Shown: positions 8,447 to 18,595, counted from the first letter of the stretch. The stretch is 64,000 nt of DNA from Carboxylicivirga taeanensis (GCF_051851475.1 NZ_JBPUSJ010000004.1:186001-250000), one strand, 5' to 3'. A program made the numbers and translations. The notes: generated by a model not told the origin, from the letters alone.

Positions 8447-10522
8447 TTAAAATTTTTCAAAATCAGAATCAATTTCGGTGTTTAAATTAAACGCTAAAGT
8501 AACATTCTTATTCTGGCTTGTCAAAGGGGTAGCTGCGTTTGCGTGTAATCGATTGTTCGTTTTCACCTCATTTTTTATGCTGATTGAGGTATCTTTTTGG
8601 CCTATTTTAAAGAAAGACACGACCTCCTTAAGCTGCTCGGCCTGCGCTGATAATTCTTCTGCTCCGGTTGCCATTTCTTCAGAGGCAGCTGCATTCTGCT
8701 GAGTAATTGTATTCAGCTGTTGCATGGCCTTATTTACCTGTTCAGCACCCATGTTTTGCTCCAGACTGGCCGAGGCAATTTCCTCTACCAGGTCGGCTGT
8801 TTTGCTAATTTCAGGGGCTATTTCTTTTAGTTTACTAGCGGCATTTCGTGCTACCAAGGTCCCATTTTTCAATACCACATCAATTTCGTTGGCCGACACT
8901 TTGCTTCTTTCCGCCAGTTTTCTGACTTCAGCAGCAACCACTGCAAAGCCTCTGCCTTGCTCCCCAGCTCTGGCAGCTTCCACCGCTGCATTTAATGCCA
9001 GAATATTCGTTTGGAACGATATGTCATTAATGATTGAAAGTTTGGTCGCTATGGTATTCATGCTCTCAACTGTTGTTTGAGTAGCCTCACCACCTTCAGT
9101 AATGCCACTGGCTGCAGTTACCGAAATACGTTTGGTTTGCTGTGCGTTATCCGAATTGCTGTTGATGTTAGCTGCCATTTCTTCCATGCTGCTGGTGACT
9201 TCCTCTACGGATGAAGCCTGCTCGCTGGCCCCCTGACTCAAGGCTTGGGAGGTGCTGCTCATTTGCTGGCTGGCTGCTGCAATAGTATTGGCTCCCTCAA
9301 TGATGCTGCCTACCGTTTCGCGCAGTTTGTGGCCCATGTTAGACAGGGCTGCTGCCAGTTGGCCAATTTCATCGCGCTGTTCAATTTCAATAGAGGCAGT
9401 AAGATCGCCTTGGGCCAGTTGTTTTGCAAAGTCAACCCCCTTATTAATAGGAGTGGTGATTGCTTTTGTAAGGGCAAAAGCGCAAACAACACCAGCTATT
9501 AAAGCCAGTATCAAACCTGTTATCATAATGGTATTGGCAACACTAAGGGTTTCGATGTTATCATCGGCCATCCGTTGGGTGGCATAAAGGCCGGAATCGG
9601 ATATATCGGCACAACTAAGAATAAAGGCGTTAGCGGCCTCACTGCTTTGAGCTGTGAGCTCTTCTCTTTTTTTCCAGTTAACAATATAGGTTTCCATTGC
9701 CTTGTGGTAGTGTTCCGTTTCCATCTGTATGGTGTTCAGTGCTTTGATGTCGGAACGCATCCGGGTATAGCGGCGTATTTCTTTTAAATAATTATACACG
9801 TGAGAGAATTGGTTCAATGCCTCATCGAAAATGGCAGGGTCGCGCATAACCTGGGATTTAAAGTTGCCAACGCGCACAATGTTGCCCACTTCTATGATTT
9901 TATTAATCAGGGTTATTTTTTTTAACCTTTCTGTATTAGTGCTGCCCGCCTGAAGCTCTTGCATCATGGCTTGCTCTTGGCGCATGAGGTAGTCGTTGCA
10001 ATTGGTCATGTATTCCAGAGCCGATTCGTCCATAATTTCTCGAGCCTCATCCAAGGTCTTGTTCACTTCGGCGGTTTGTTGAATTAAACCTACATAGATA
10101 TTGGTGGCCTCCTCTGCTATTTGCAGGCCTATAGCCAGAGAATCCAGTTGCCTGGAATTTGCAGATAGGTGTTTACCTTTAGCAAGGGCCTCTGTAATCG
10201 CTTTTATTTGCTTTTGGCCTTCGGCGTAAAAGTTTTCCTCTTCCGTATAGCTGTAGGCAATAATGCTGTGCATGGCCCGGTTGGCTGCTGTTCGAAGTTC
10301 AGTGGCAACCTCTACCTCAGGCACATATTCATGAGCCAAAAGATCCGATTCGTCCGCAATCTTTACCATGTTAAATATAGCCAGTAAGCCTATTATTAAT
10401 GCGATAGCCAGTAGTCCGCCAAACCCCAGGCTGAGTTTAATGCCCAATTTTAAATCATTAAACCAACTAAGGGTGTTGTGCAGTGCGGAAACAATACCAC
10501 TGCTTTTCGATGAAAGATTCAT
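8447..10522 (-). CDS. Methyl-accepting chemotaxis protein with large helical periplasmic sensor
   Basis: An inner-membrane chemoreceptor. TM1 spans about residues 28-52 and TM2 about 328-350. Between them sits a roughly 275-residue all-helical sensor without a recognisable PAS or Cache signature, which resembles long four-helix or helical bimodular ligand-binding domains. A HAMP domain follows (ITTPINKGVDFAKQLAQGDL), then the coiled-coil signalling domain with the hallmark hairpin tip around residues 504-540 (ILALNAAVEAARAGEQGRGF). Glu/Gln-rich methylation-type helices flank the tip. No C-terminal CheR-binding pentapeptide is evident. The product is 691 residues long. It is followed at 8 bp by a CheY-like gene. 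Its position between two halves of a glycan locus suggests, but does not prove, sensing of glycan breakdown products. No cheA or cheW lies in the window. Confidence 0.93.
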   Translation of the reverse strand: MNLSSKSSGIVSALHNTLSWFNDLKLGIKLSLGFGGLLAIALIIGLLAIFNMVKIADESDLLAHEYVPEVEVATELRTAANRAMHSIIAYSYTEEENFYAEGQKQIKAITEALAKGKHLSANSRQLDSLAIGLQIAEEATNIYVGLIQQTAEVNKTLDEAREIMDESALEYMTNCNDYLMRQEQAMMQELQAGSTNTERLKKITLINKIIEVGNIVRVGNFKSQVMRDPAIFDEALNQFSHVYNYLKEIRRYTRMRSDIKALNTIQMETEHYHKAMETYIVNWKKREELTAQSSEAANAFILSCADISDSGLYATQRMADDNIETLSVANTIMITGLILALIAGVVCAFALTKAITTPINKGVDFAKQLAQGDLTASIEIEQRDEIGQLAAALSNMGHKLRETVGSIIEGANTIAAASQQMSSTSQALSQGASEQASSVEEVTSSMEEMAANINSNSDNAQQTKRISVTAASGITEGGEATQTTVESMNTIATKLSIINDISFQTNILALNAAVEAARAGEQGRGFAVVAAEVRKLAERSKVSANEIDVVLKNGTLVARNAASKLKEIAPEISKTADLVEEIASASLEQNMGAEQVNKAMQQLNTITQQNAAASEEMATGAEELSAQAEQLKEVVSFFKIGQKDTSISIKNEVKTNNRLHANAATPLTSQNKNVTLAFNLNTEIDSDFEKF

Positions 10523-10869
10523 AGATTTTGTTTTTGAGTGTTTGTGAAATGCTTGTTTTCGATTTTGTCTGTAGCTCTATGCTACCCTGGATTTAGTACA
10601 CCTGGATAATTACTTCCAGGCGTTGAAAAAGGTTGATGACAAAAGTAGTGGTGTGTTGCCTGGTGTTTCGTTAATCGCAGGCGAAAAATTACGCGTAAGC
10701 CGAAGTAATTTTACCTTTTATATGTCAGACATAAAAGCTTTGTTGTTTTCATAAAAGCGTTACGTAACAGGTATTTAAGGATTGGTGGTAAGTGGTTAGG
10801 TTGAAAAATATTAGTAATTGCACCTATTTTTTGGGAAGGTAGTATTCTAAAAAGTTTGTTTCTTTATGC
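10523..10869. other. Divergent intergenic region, MCP / Crp-Fnr gene
   Basis: These 347 bases separate the divergent chemoreceptor and Crp/Fnr genes and must hold both promoters. On the plus strand a near match to the -7 element (AAAGTTTG, about 10851-10858) lies just ahead of the Crp/Fnr start. I see no ORF, RNA gene or clear repeat. Confidence 0.5.
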
Positions 10870-11559
10870 ATGAAATTTTTTTCAGATAAGGGAGAATGTG
10901 TTGCATGCAGCATTAATTGTTTGCAGCATATTGTAGCCGGAAGGGAGCGGCATCAGGCAGTTGATAACGTCAGTGTACTAACTCTTGAAGAGGGTGATAC
11001 GGTAATGAAGCAGGGAAGTTTTGTTTCTCAGGTCGCATTTTTACAGGAAGGAGTTGTTAAGAAAGTGCTGGAAGGCAAAAATGATAAGAATGTTATTTTA
11101 AAGATTATTGAACCACAAACCTTTTTAGCGCTTCCTGAACTACTAAAGGCAGATCGCTATCCATTTTCATTTGTGGCTGTAACGGGCTGCAAGGTTTGCT
11201 TTATTAAAAGGGATTGGCTCAACAAAATCATCTTAAAAGAAAAGAAGGCACAGGATTTTCTGCTTAATTCCATTGCCCGCGAGTTTAATTTTATGTACGG
11301 TAAGCTCACTACAACATGTACACGTAACAGTTATGGAAAGTTGGCTTCAGCCTTGCTCTACCTCACTAGCGAAGTTTTTCATAGTGATGTATTGAATCTG
11401 CTAAATCGTAAGGAACTGTCTGAGCTTTCAGCCACTTCAAAGGAGAGCACCAATAAAATTCTGCAGCAAATGCACCACGATGGGATAATTAAAATCACTA
11501 AGGATAGCATAAAGGTAGCGCGGCGAGATTTGTTAGAAAAGCTGAGCACCGTTGGTTGA
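10870..11559 (+). CDS. Crp/Fnr-family transcriptional regulator with N-terminal cysteine cluster
   Basis: A cyclic-nucleotide-binding-like beta-roll (about residues 30-140) is followed by a dimerisation helix and a winged HTH (about 155-225; the recognition part is LSELSATSKESTNKILQQM). Length is 229 residues. The N-terminus has Cys10-x2-Cys13-x3-Cys17, and two further cysteines occur at 107 and 110. Fnr of enterobacteria holds a [4Fe-4S] cluster with an N-terminal C-x2-C-x5-C set plus one central Cys, so an oxygen- or redox-sensing cluster is possible here, but the spacing differs. It is divergent from the chemoreceptor and about 100 bp ahead of the PAS kinase, with which it may be co-transcribed. 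Its target genes are unknown. Confidence 0.88.
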   Translation: MKFFSDKGECVACSINCLQHIVAGRERHQAVDNVSVLTLEEGDTVMKQGSFVSQVAFLQEGVVKKVLEGKNDKNVILKIIEPQTFLALPELLKADRYPFSFVAVTGCKVCFIKRDWLNKIILKEKKAQDFLLNSIAREFNFMYGKLTTTCTRNSYGKLASALLYLTSEVFHSDVLNLLNRKELSELSATSKESTNKILQQMHHDGIIKITKDSIKVARRDLLEKLSTVG

Positions 11560-11663
11560 GTAATTGTAAATGGATTGATTATTAGCTTTATAAGCTATTT
11601 CAGATTTTTTTTGTTGAATTATAAGTTAAATTGTGATTTGTTGGATGTAATTTAGCACAATCT

Positions 11664-14117
11664 ATGGGGGAAAGAAATCTACTTAAAAATCTAAAGCACT
11701 GTTGTAGTGCTTTGATTCGAAAAGGGTTTGGCGATTATGAATTCCAGAATATTAATAAACGTATCAAGCATGTCAATAAGCGGTTTGGCGATGCCTTGCT
11801 GCAAAGCAAGCATAACGAACGAATGCTGAAAACAATCTTTAACAGTTCGCCATCGGCAATGATTTTGTTGAACGGGAATTATGAAATTGCCAATATTAAT
11901 AAAGCAGGATTAAAATTAGGGAATACTCATAAGCTACAAACAAAAGGTTTATATGCCGGCGAAGCATTAAACTGCATTAATACGGTGCGCTATGCTCAGC
12001 GCTGCGGATTTACAGAAGAATGTCCGCAGTGTGTGTTGAGACAAACCTTTGTCAACACCTTCGCCACCGGTAAGTCGTATGATAAAGTAGGCGTTACACT
12101 GCATGTTAATTCTCCGGATAAACAGCATGAAAAGAAGGATTTTCTGCTGTCATCCACCACACTTTCCGGAGGGGAGAATGAGTCTGTATTACTTACTTTG
12201 GAAGATGTAACTCCGCTGAAGCAAAAAGAGGCTGAAATCAAAAAAAGTGAAGAAAAATACCGTGCCCTATACTACAATGCTCCCTTGGCCTATCTGGCAA
12301 TTAGCAGTGAGGCGAACGTTCTGGATGTGAACCCTCAATGGGAACGCATGATGGGGTATACAAAGGAAGAGATTACTGGCCGTTCGTTTGGCCATTTGAT
12401 TCACCCCAGCCAGAAGCAGGCGATGATGAGTCAGCTCAATGAAGATGTATTCAAAGATAATCTTCTCGAGCTGGAAACTTCTTTAATCTGCAAAGATGGA
12501 ACCAGCATTGACGTGGCCATGGAGGTTTGCAGGTATTATGATGAAAAAGGGACATACAAACGGGCTTATTGCACACTTAAGGACATTACTTCCGAAAAAA
12601 AGGCCATAGCTAAGTTGGAGGAGAGCGAACGGAAATTCAGGGCTTCGTTTGATGCCAATCCGGCTGGAATGGCCATCATTACAACCGACAGTGTGTTTGT
12701 TGATGCAAATAAGAGCTGTTCTCATATTTTAGGGTATTCAAAAGCTGAAGTTTTAGGGAAATCAACAACCAGTTTAGGTGTGTGGAAAAATCCCAACGAC
12801 CGGGAGGTGCTGCGGAAACGTATTTTGGAAAAGGGATATGTGGATAATGTTGAGCTTCAGTTAAATCACAAAGATGGTTCGACAAAAACAATTCTCTTCT
12901 CAGCATCAGCCATATACCTGAATAATGAACTGCACTTTCTTGCTATTTTCAGGGATATCGGTGTATTAAAGCTCGAACGCTTTTACCTGCAAAAGGCACA
13001 GGAAATTGGTAGAATTGGTTCGTGGAAAATTGATTTAATCAATAACAAGGTATCGTGGACAATGGAGAACTGCCGAATATTTGGAATTGAAGAATTGCAG
13101 TTCTTTGACTATAAATGGTATTTCAACCTGATTCATAAAGATGATCGAGAGAAAGTAATGAGTGCCTGGAGAGCCGCGCTTAGAGGTGGTAGCTATGATA
13201 TTGAGCATCGGATTGTGGTAGATAACAAGGTGAAGTGGATCCGGAAGAAGGCTTTTGTGGAGTATGATGGCAACCAACGCCCCACAGCAGCAATTGGGGT
13301 GACACAGGATATCACAACTGAAAAAAAGTTCGAAATATCGCTTAAAAATAAAAATGAAGCCCTCAACCAGGTTAACCTCGAGCTCAAACAGGCCAAAATA
13401 AAGGCTGAAAAGGCGGATCGCTTAAAGTCAATATTTCTGGCTAATATGAGTCATGAAATCAGAACCCCGCTTAATGGCATCATCGGTTTTTCAGATTTGA
13501 TGGTGAACAGCCATGGTGATGATATTGAGGAAAGAAAATATTACATACAGGTTATCAGACAGTGTAGCGATAATTTATTAAATATTGTTAACGATATCCT
13601 CGATATTTCAGCCATTGAAAATGGAACACTGGAGATTCATGCCAAACCTGCTCATATTGCTCATATACTGGAGAATTTGCAAGAGGTGTATACCTCCAAA
13701 ATAGAAATCGTTGCTAAACCCATTGAGCTAGTGCTTACAAACCCTGGTAAGGGCTTGCAGGTAACTACCGATGAGGGACGACTCACGCAGGTGCTTATCA
13801 ATTTGCTGGATAACGCTGTGAAGTTTACTTCAGAAGGCCGCATCAGGTTTGGAGTGTATAATATTTCTGAAACGACTTATACCCTATTTGTGGAAGATAC
13901 GGGTATTGGTATTGCTAAGGAGAAGCATGCGATTATATTCGATCGCTTCAGGCAGGTGGAAGTATCCATGAGTCGTCAGTACGGCGGAAATGGTCTGGGC
14001 CTGTCTATTGTAAAAGAGATCCTTATGTTGCTTGGTGGCGAAATTAATGTGGATTCGGCGGAAGGCCAAGGTGCCACCTTTTATGTAACACTGCCACTGA
14101 ATAGTCCGGATTCATAA
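11664..14117 (+). CDS. Multi-PAS sensor histidine kinase, apparently cytoplasmic
   Basis: 817 residues with no signal peptide and no convincing membrane helix. An N-terminal helical segment is followed by about four PAS modules (starting near 60, 195, 325 and 445), the last with a PAC-like KWIRKKAFVEYDG segment. Then come a HisKA domain with phospho-acceptor His597 in MSHEIRTPLNGIIGFSD and an HATPase_c domain ending in GGNGLGLSIVKEI and a GATFYV strand. There is no receiver or output domain, so the phosphate must pass to a separate response regulator such as the CheY-like protein at 8070. The first PAS contains several Cys (CINTVRYAQRCGFTEECPQC), which may indicate redox or metal sensing. It follows the Crp/Fnr gene on the same strand. 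Confidence 0.92.
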   Translation: MGERNLLKNLKHCCSALIRKGFGDYEFQNINKRIKHVNKRFGDALLQSKHNERMLKTIFNSSPSAMILLNGNYEIANINKAGLKLGNTHKLQTKGLYAGEALNCINTVRYAQRCGFTEECPQCVLRQTFVNTFATGKSYDKVGVTLHVNSPDKQHEKKDFLLSSTTLSGGENESVLLTLEDVTPLKQKEAEIKKSEEKYRALYYNAPLAYLAISSEANVLDVNPQWERMMGYTKEEITGRSFGHLIHPSQKQAMMSQLNEDVFKDNLLELETSLICKDGTSIDVAMEVCRYYDEKGTYKRAYCTLKDITSEKKAIAKLEESERKFRASFDANPAGMAIITTDSVFVDANKSCSHILGYSKAEVLGKSTTSLGVWKNPNDREVLRKRILEKGYVDNVELQLNHKDGSTKTILFSASAIYLNNELHFLAIFRDIGVLKLERFYLQKAQEIGRIGSWKIDLINNKVSWTMENCRIFGIEELQFFDYKWYFNLIHKDDREKVMSAWRAALRGGSYDIEHRIVVDNKVKWIRKKAFVEYDGNQRPTAAIGVTQDITTEKKFEISLKNKNEALNQVNLELKQAKIKAEKADRLKSIFLANMSHEIRTPLNGIIGFSDLMVNSHGDDIEERKYYIQVIRQCSDNLLNIVNDILDISAIENGTLEIHAKPAHIAHILENLQEVYTSKIEIVAKPIELVLTNPGKGLQVTTDEGRLTQVLINLLDNAVKFTSEGRIRFGVYNISETTYTLFVEDTGIGIAKEKHAIIFDRFRQVEVSMSRQYGGNGLGLSIVKEILMLLGGEINVDSAEGQGATFYVTLPLNSPDS

Positions 14118-14193
14118 TGTAGTTGGTAGCTGCAGCCTCTAATGGTGCGTTAACTATATCCAACCGCGGGTATTAAAGCTCTCAAAACAAAAG

Positions 14194-14218
14194 AACAGCC
14201 AAGCTGTTACAGGCTGTT
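14194..14218 (-). terminator. Hairpin overlapping the stop codon of the second HTCS
   Basis: Seven-base arms (14194-14200 and 14212-14218) straddle the TAA at 14207-14209. On the minus strand the second arm is followed by a T-rich tract, as expected for an intrinsic terminator. It may also serve the convergent PAS kinase gene. Confidence 0.6.
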
Positions 14219-17200
14219 TTTATACTTCGATGGAGTAGTCCCCAACTGCTGACTAAAGCACTTTCGAAAATAGGCCAGGTCATTAAACCCAACACGTGCA
14301 GCCGTTTCGCCAACCGTGTAATTACCAGATTTTAGTAGCAGGGCTGCTTGTCTGATTCGGATGGAGCGAATGAATGTAGCAATATTATTTCCGGTAAATG
14401 TTTTGATGCGTCGGTAGAGCGTTGGCTGACTCATGTTTAACGATTCTGCCAGTAATGATGCATTAAACTGCGGATTGGTCAGGTTATGCTCCACAATATC
14501 AATTGCTTGTTTAATAAACTGCTCCTGATGCGGATCTATTTCTATTTCGGAAGATGATAAGGTAAGCTTCTGGCTGTAGTATTTTTTGAGTTGGCGCCTG
14601 CTTTTTACCAAATTATCTATTTTAGCGAGCAATACTTCGGGGGTAAAAGGCTTTGTAATGTAATCATCGGCACCGTTTTCCAGGCCTTCTATTATGTCTT
14701 TGTCGCCACTTTTAGCCGTTAATAAAATAACGGGTAAATGACAGAGTGTATCGTCATTCTTTATGGCTTCACAGAGTTCAATGCCGTCCATTTCAGGCAT
14801 CATAATATCCGATACAACAATATCCGGCAGTTCTGATTTTAATGCCGCAAAAGCTTCCTTTCCGTTATTGGTGCTAAGCACGGTATATTCATTACTCAAT
14901 AGAGCACTTAAGTACTCCCTCAGCTGCTGATGGTCTTCAGCCAACAATAGTTTAATTGGATTGGCATCCGGGGGGGTGATTGGGGTAGGAGTCTGGTCAG
15001 GTATAGGTGCCTTTTCTATGCTGGTGCTGCGTATAGTACTCTCGCCCTTTTCGTTTTGACTTAGATGTGTATCGCCCAGAGGAAGCTCTATTGTAAATTC
15101 GGCACCGTGTCCCGGTGCACTGCTTACCTTAATGTTGCCATGGTGAAGCAGAATAAATTCCTGAGCCAGCGATAGGCCAACACCTGAGCCGCTATGGTCG
15201 CTTACTGGTTGGTTCTTAGTTTGATAAAAACGTTCAAATATTTTCTCCAGTTCGTTCTTAGGAATGCCCGGTCCATTGTCTGTTACTGTTATATAATACT
15301 TATTGTCAGTGCAGCTTAAGCGTATAATTACCTGCTCCTTGGCGGGAGAGAATTTTATAGCATTTGACAGTAAGTTGGAAACGACAATGTGCAATTTCTT
15401 GACATCAAACCAAAGCAGGGTGTCGCCATCAGGCTTACTTATTATAAGCTTAATGCCTTTGTGCAAAGCATAAGGCTTAAAGTGTTCAACTATCTGTACA
15501 ATAAACTTCTCAATATAATTTTCAGAGGCCTGAAGCTTCATTTGTCCAACTTCAATTTTCCGCAGATCCAACAGTTGGCTAATCAATTCGTACAATTGCT
15601 GAGCCTGCTGGTGGATGGTTGCCAGCTTGTGCTTTACCGCATCAGGCAGTGTTGTATCTTTAATCAGGTCTTTGGCCGGAGCCATTATTAAAGTAAGTGG
15701 TGTTCTAAGTTCGTGCGATATATTTGTAAAGAAGCGGCTTTTTACTTCAGCCAGTTCATGTTCTTTGCTTCTTTCAATGCGGGCAATGGTCAGTTCGTGC
15801 TCTAACTCCCTGCTTTGTAGCTCCAGGTTTTTGGCCCGGTAGATCTGTTTCATTCGGAGTAGATACAAAGTTATTAACACCAACACACTGAGACTGATAA
15901 GTAGTAAACGTCCCCACCAGCTGGCATACCATGCCGGATGGATGGTTATTCGTAAATGGGTGGTCTCTTCATTCCACATGCCATCGCTGTTGGCTGCTTT
16001 AACTTCAAAACGATAGCTGCCCGGTTTTAGGTTGTTGTAGGTAACGCTGCGTTGTGTCCCATCTGTTGTGGTCCAATCGTTCTCAAGGCCAGTCAACCTG
16101 TATTTATACTGATTGGATTTTTGATTAAGGTACGATAAGCCAACATAGTTAATCGCCAGGCTGTTGATGGGGTGAAACAAGTCAATTTCAGAGGTGTAAG
16201 GAGCAGCTTTGGACAGTACTACCTTATCATTTACCGGTTCATTAACGTCAACGGTTCGGTTTTGAATCAGGATATCGGTAATGTAAACCGGGGTTTTAAA
16301 ATTTCGTTTTTTAATGCTGTCAGGGTAGAAGTATAGCAGGCCCTTGTTGTTCCCGAACAGCAGTTGTCCGTCTGTTGTTTTAAATGCGGCACGCAGGTTA
16401 TTGGCAATGTAATAATTGGTAAAGCTCAGGTCCTGGGTATTCAGTCTCGAGATCCCGGAGTTAGTGCCAATCCATAAGGAGTTATCGCTATGGTGTGTAA
16501 AGCAGGTCACAAAGTTGTGACACAGTCCATCGCGCTTATTTAAAAAGTGAATGGTTGATTGCAAAGCATCGTAGTACCCCAACGCACTGCGATAACCTAT
16601 CCAGATGCGCCCGTCAGGCATTTGATGAAGTGCCCATACCTCATTATTATCCAGCAGGTAGCTTGAGGGGTGCAGGTCATTAAAGTGGTTAAATTGAAAG
16701 GTGTAATCTTCGTGGTAGATTAATTTATTGAGTCCTCTGTTGGTGCCCACCCATATATTGCCTTGCTGATCCTCCAAAAGTGCGCGTATGTAATTACCGG
16801 TAAGCTGGTATTGGGCTTTAGGATTCGATTGACTGAGGCGAAATGTATTGGTTTGCCTGTCGAACAATACCAGCCCATTGCTGGTACCCAACCAGAAGCG
16901 TCCCTGCCGGTCGATGAGAAGCGCATTGATGCGGCCCTTCCATGCTCTTTGGTTTGTGATCTTAACGGGTACTTCCCTGATTATGTCCTGTTTGGGTTGG
17001 TAAAGCAGCAGCGAGGACTCCATTGTGCCAAACCAAATGTTACCTTCTTCATCTTTTACCGATGAGAGAACGATGTCAGTAGGGATGTATCGCTTGCCAG
17101 TGCCTTTTGTCGAAAACTGTTCAAAGCTTGAAACTCCATTGGAGGGGAGAGGCAGGGTAGTTTTTTTTATGCCACCATGGTAGAGCGCAGTATAAAGCTG

Positions 17201-18313
17201 ATGGGCATCGCTGGTAAAAGATTTTACTTCATAAAGGCTATTGAACCGTATCCGGTTGAAAAACTGTTTCTCAAGATTAATTTTTACAGCGCCGCCGCCG
17301 TGGGTGCCAACCCATACCACACCTGAGGGATCGGCTAATATGGATATCATCCTGTTTTCCAGCTGATCCTTAAACAAAGGATGATCCCAGTTATAATGCT
17401 CACTATGCGTTGTGGCACTGAGCTCCTGCAGATGATCCAACCCATCCCAGGTAGCCACCCAATAACTACCGTGCGAATCTTTTACTACCCCATACACATC
17501 TTTATGGCTGATAATCGATTCATCGCTACCTTGATGAACAATCACACTGGTGTCGCCTGTTTTTGTGTCAAAGAGGTAGATTCCGTTCCCCACCGTGGAA
17601 ATTATCAGGCGGTTATCGATTAACTGCAGATTAGTGATGGTAAACTGGCTATGAGTGGGGTTGGAACGCTGGAGCTCAAAGGACGTGAATGTGTTTGTTT
17701 CCCGCACATATTTTACCAGTTGATTGGTTGGCGTACCAAGCCAGTAGGTGCCATTTTGCTCGTTGGCAATGGCGGTAAAAACATTGGCATACGTACTGCT
17801 GGATGCATTGTTTTGCAACCAGTTTATTTGAGCATTTTCTCCATCAGGAACCGGCTCACTGAACGTTAATACCGCTAAACCCGAATTGGTGGCTAATAGC
17901 AGGCCCTGCTCAAGGTCGCCGGCAATACCTGTTAGCCTGATCAGGTTATCCGCATTGTCGGGGCTAAGATTCACAGTGGTTAAAAATGATTCGGTAACAG
18001 GGTTGAATATGTGCAGGCTGTTAGGGGTTCCTACCCAAAGGTACCCTTCAGAGCACTGGTATAAAAAATTAATGTTGAGCGATGAATTAGGGGTGTGATA
18101 CGATTTAACGGTAAATCCATCGTAGCGGTTTAGCCCATCTGAGGTGCCAAACCAAATAAACCCCGCCTGGTCTTTGAGAATGGCATTGACATTGTTGTCT
18201 GACAGCCCTTCCTGCATCGTGATGTAATCAGCACTGATCGTGTATTTGGCACCTGATACAAACTGAAAAATGCATGCAAAAATAAGAATCGCAAGAAGTC
18301 GTTGTGGCATCAT
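14207..18313 (-). CDS. Hybrid two-component system regulator (HTCS), divergent from the GH2-sulfatase operon
   Basis: The same architecture as the regulator at 3898. It has a signal peptide (MMPQRLLAILIF...), reg_prop propeller repeats (FIWFGTSDGLNRYDG, LWVGTPNSLHIF, IWVGTNRGLNKL), a Y_Y_Y domain, one TM helix (about residues 805-825), HisKA with His867 in TNISHELRTP, HATPase with NGPGIP and GSGVGLSLAQEF, a receiver with Asp1169 in VSDIMMPEMDG, and an AraC-type HTH at the C-terminus. The frame opens at 18382, but ATG 18313 (or 18310) puts the signal peptide at the N-terminus and is preferred. A Pro/Thr-rich linker separates kinase and receiver. The divergent promoter region shared with the glycosidase operon strongly suggests it controls that operon. 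Confidence 0.95.
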   Translation of the reverse strand: MMPQRLLAILIFACIFQFVSGAKYTISADYITMQEGLSDNNVNAILKDQAGFIWFGTSDGLNRYDGFTVKSYHTPNSSLNINFLYQCSEGYLWVGTPNSLHIFNPVTESFLTTVNLSPDNADNLIRLTGIAGDLEQGLLLATNSGLAVLTFSEPVPDGENAQINWLQNNASSSTYANVFTAIANEQNGTYWLGTPTNQLVKYVRETNTFTSFELQRSNPTHSQFTITNLQLIDNRLIISTVGNGIYLFDTKTGDTSVIVHQGSDESIISHKDVYGVVKDSHGSYWVATWDGLDHLQELSATTHSEHYNWDHPLFKDQLENRMISILADPSGVVWVGTHGGGAVKINLEKQFFNRIRFNSLYEVKSFTSDAHQLYTALYHGGIKKTTLPLPSNGVSSFEQFSTKGTGKRYIPTDIVLSSVKDEEGNIWFGTMESSLLLYQPKQDIIREVPVKITNQRAWKGRINALLIDRQGRFWLGTSNGLVLFDRQTNTFRLSQSNPKAQYQLTGNYIRALLEDQQGNIWVGTNRGLNKLIYHEDYTFQFNHFNDLHPSSYLLDNNEVWALHQMPDGRIWIGYRSALGYYDALQSTIHFLNKRDGLCHNFVTCFTHHSDNSLWIGTNSGISRLNTQDLSFTNYYIANNLRAAFKTTDGQLLFGNNKGLLYFYPDSIKKRNFKTPVYITDILIQNRTVDVNEPVNDKVVLSKAAPYTSEIDLFHPINSLAINYVGLSYLNQKSNQYKYRLTGLENDWTTTDGTQRSVTYNNLKPGSYRFEVKAANSDGMWNEETTHLRITIHPAWYASWWGRLLLISLSVLVLITLYLLRMKQIYRAKNLELQSRELEHELTIARIERSKEHELAEVKSRFFTNISHELRTPLTLIMAPAKDLIKDTTLPDAVKHKLATIHQQAQQLYELISQLLDLRKIEVGQMKLQASENYIEKFIVQIVEHFKPYALHKGIKLIISKPDGDTLLWFDVKKLHIVVSNLLSNAIKFSPAKEQVIIRLSCTDNKYYITVTDNGPGIPKNELEKIFERFYQTKNQPVSDHSGSGVGLSLAQEFILLHHGNIKVSSAPGHGAEFTIELPLGDTHLSQNEKGESTIRSTSIEKAPIPDQTPTPITPPDANPIKLLLAEDHQQLREYLSALLSNEYTVLSTNNGKEAFAALKSELPDIVVSDIMMPEMDGIELCEAIKNDDTLCHLPVILLTAKSGDKDIIEGLENGADDYITKPFTPEVLLAKIDNLVKSRRQLKKYYSQKLTLSSSEIEIDPHQEQFIKQAIDIVEHNLTNPQFNASLLAESLNMSQPTLYRRIKTFTGNNIATFIRSIRIRQAALLLKSGNYTVGETAARVGFNDLAYFRKCFSQQLGTTPSKYKNSL

Positions 18314-18595
18314 TCCCTTATTTATATTGATTGACCTACCAAAAGTACGAAAAACTTCAGACCACTGATGTATATACGTCAATTCCTGTTATTCAGACAA
18401 AAGTCAATGCATTAGTGAGTTAGCTGGGTGGGTGAATAAAATGTCATCCTATTTTGAACAGAATACGCCCCATGTTACCGAACAAAAAAGCAGTGTTTTT
18501 TGACGAAATCGTCCCTTACCAAAACGTTGATAGATGCGTAAATTTGTGGGTAATTGAATTGAGTTAAACAATTTAAACATCTAAAAAACTAGAGA
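18314..18595. promoter_or_regulatory. Divergent control region of HTCS and glycosidase operon
   Basis: A plus-strand TAAATTTG at 18539-18546 matches the TAnnTTTG -7 consensus exactly and sits about 50 bp upstream of the GH2 start, leaving a short leader. The region between it and the HTCS start is the expected place for the HTCS-binding site. I could not pick out a convincing direct repeat there. Confidence 0.5.

Noticed and set aside
8724..9587. Plus-strand ORFs of 111-118 codons within the chemoreceptor gene
   Set aside because: Antisense to the conserved signalling and HAMP regions of the receptor, and Ser/Ala/Leu-rich as expected from the reverse of Ala/Glu-rich helices.
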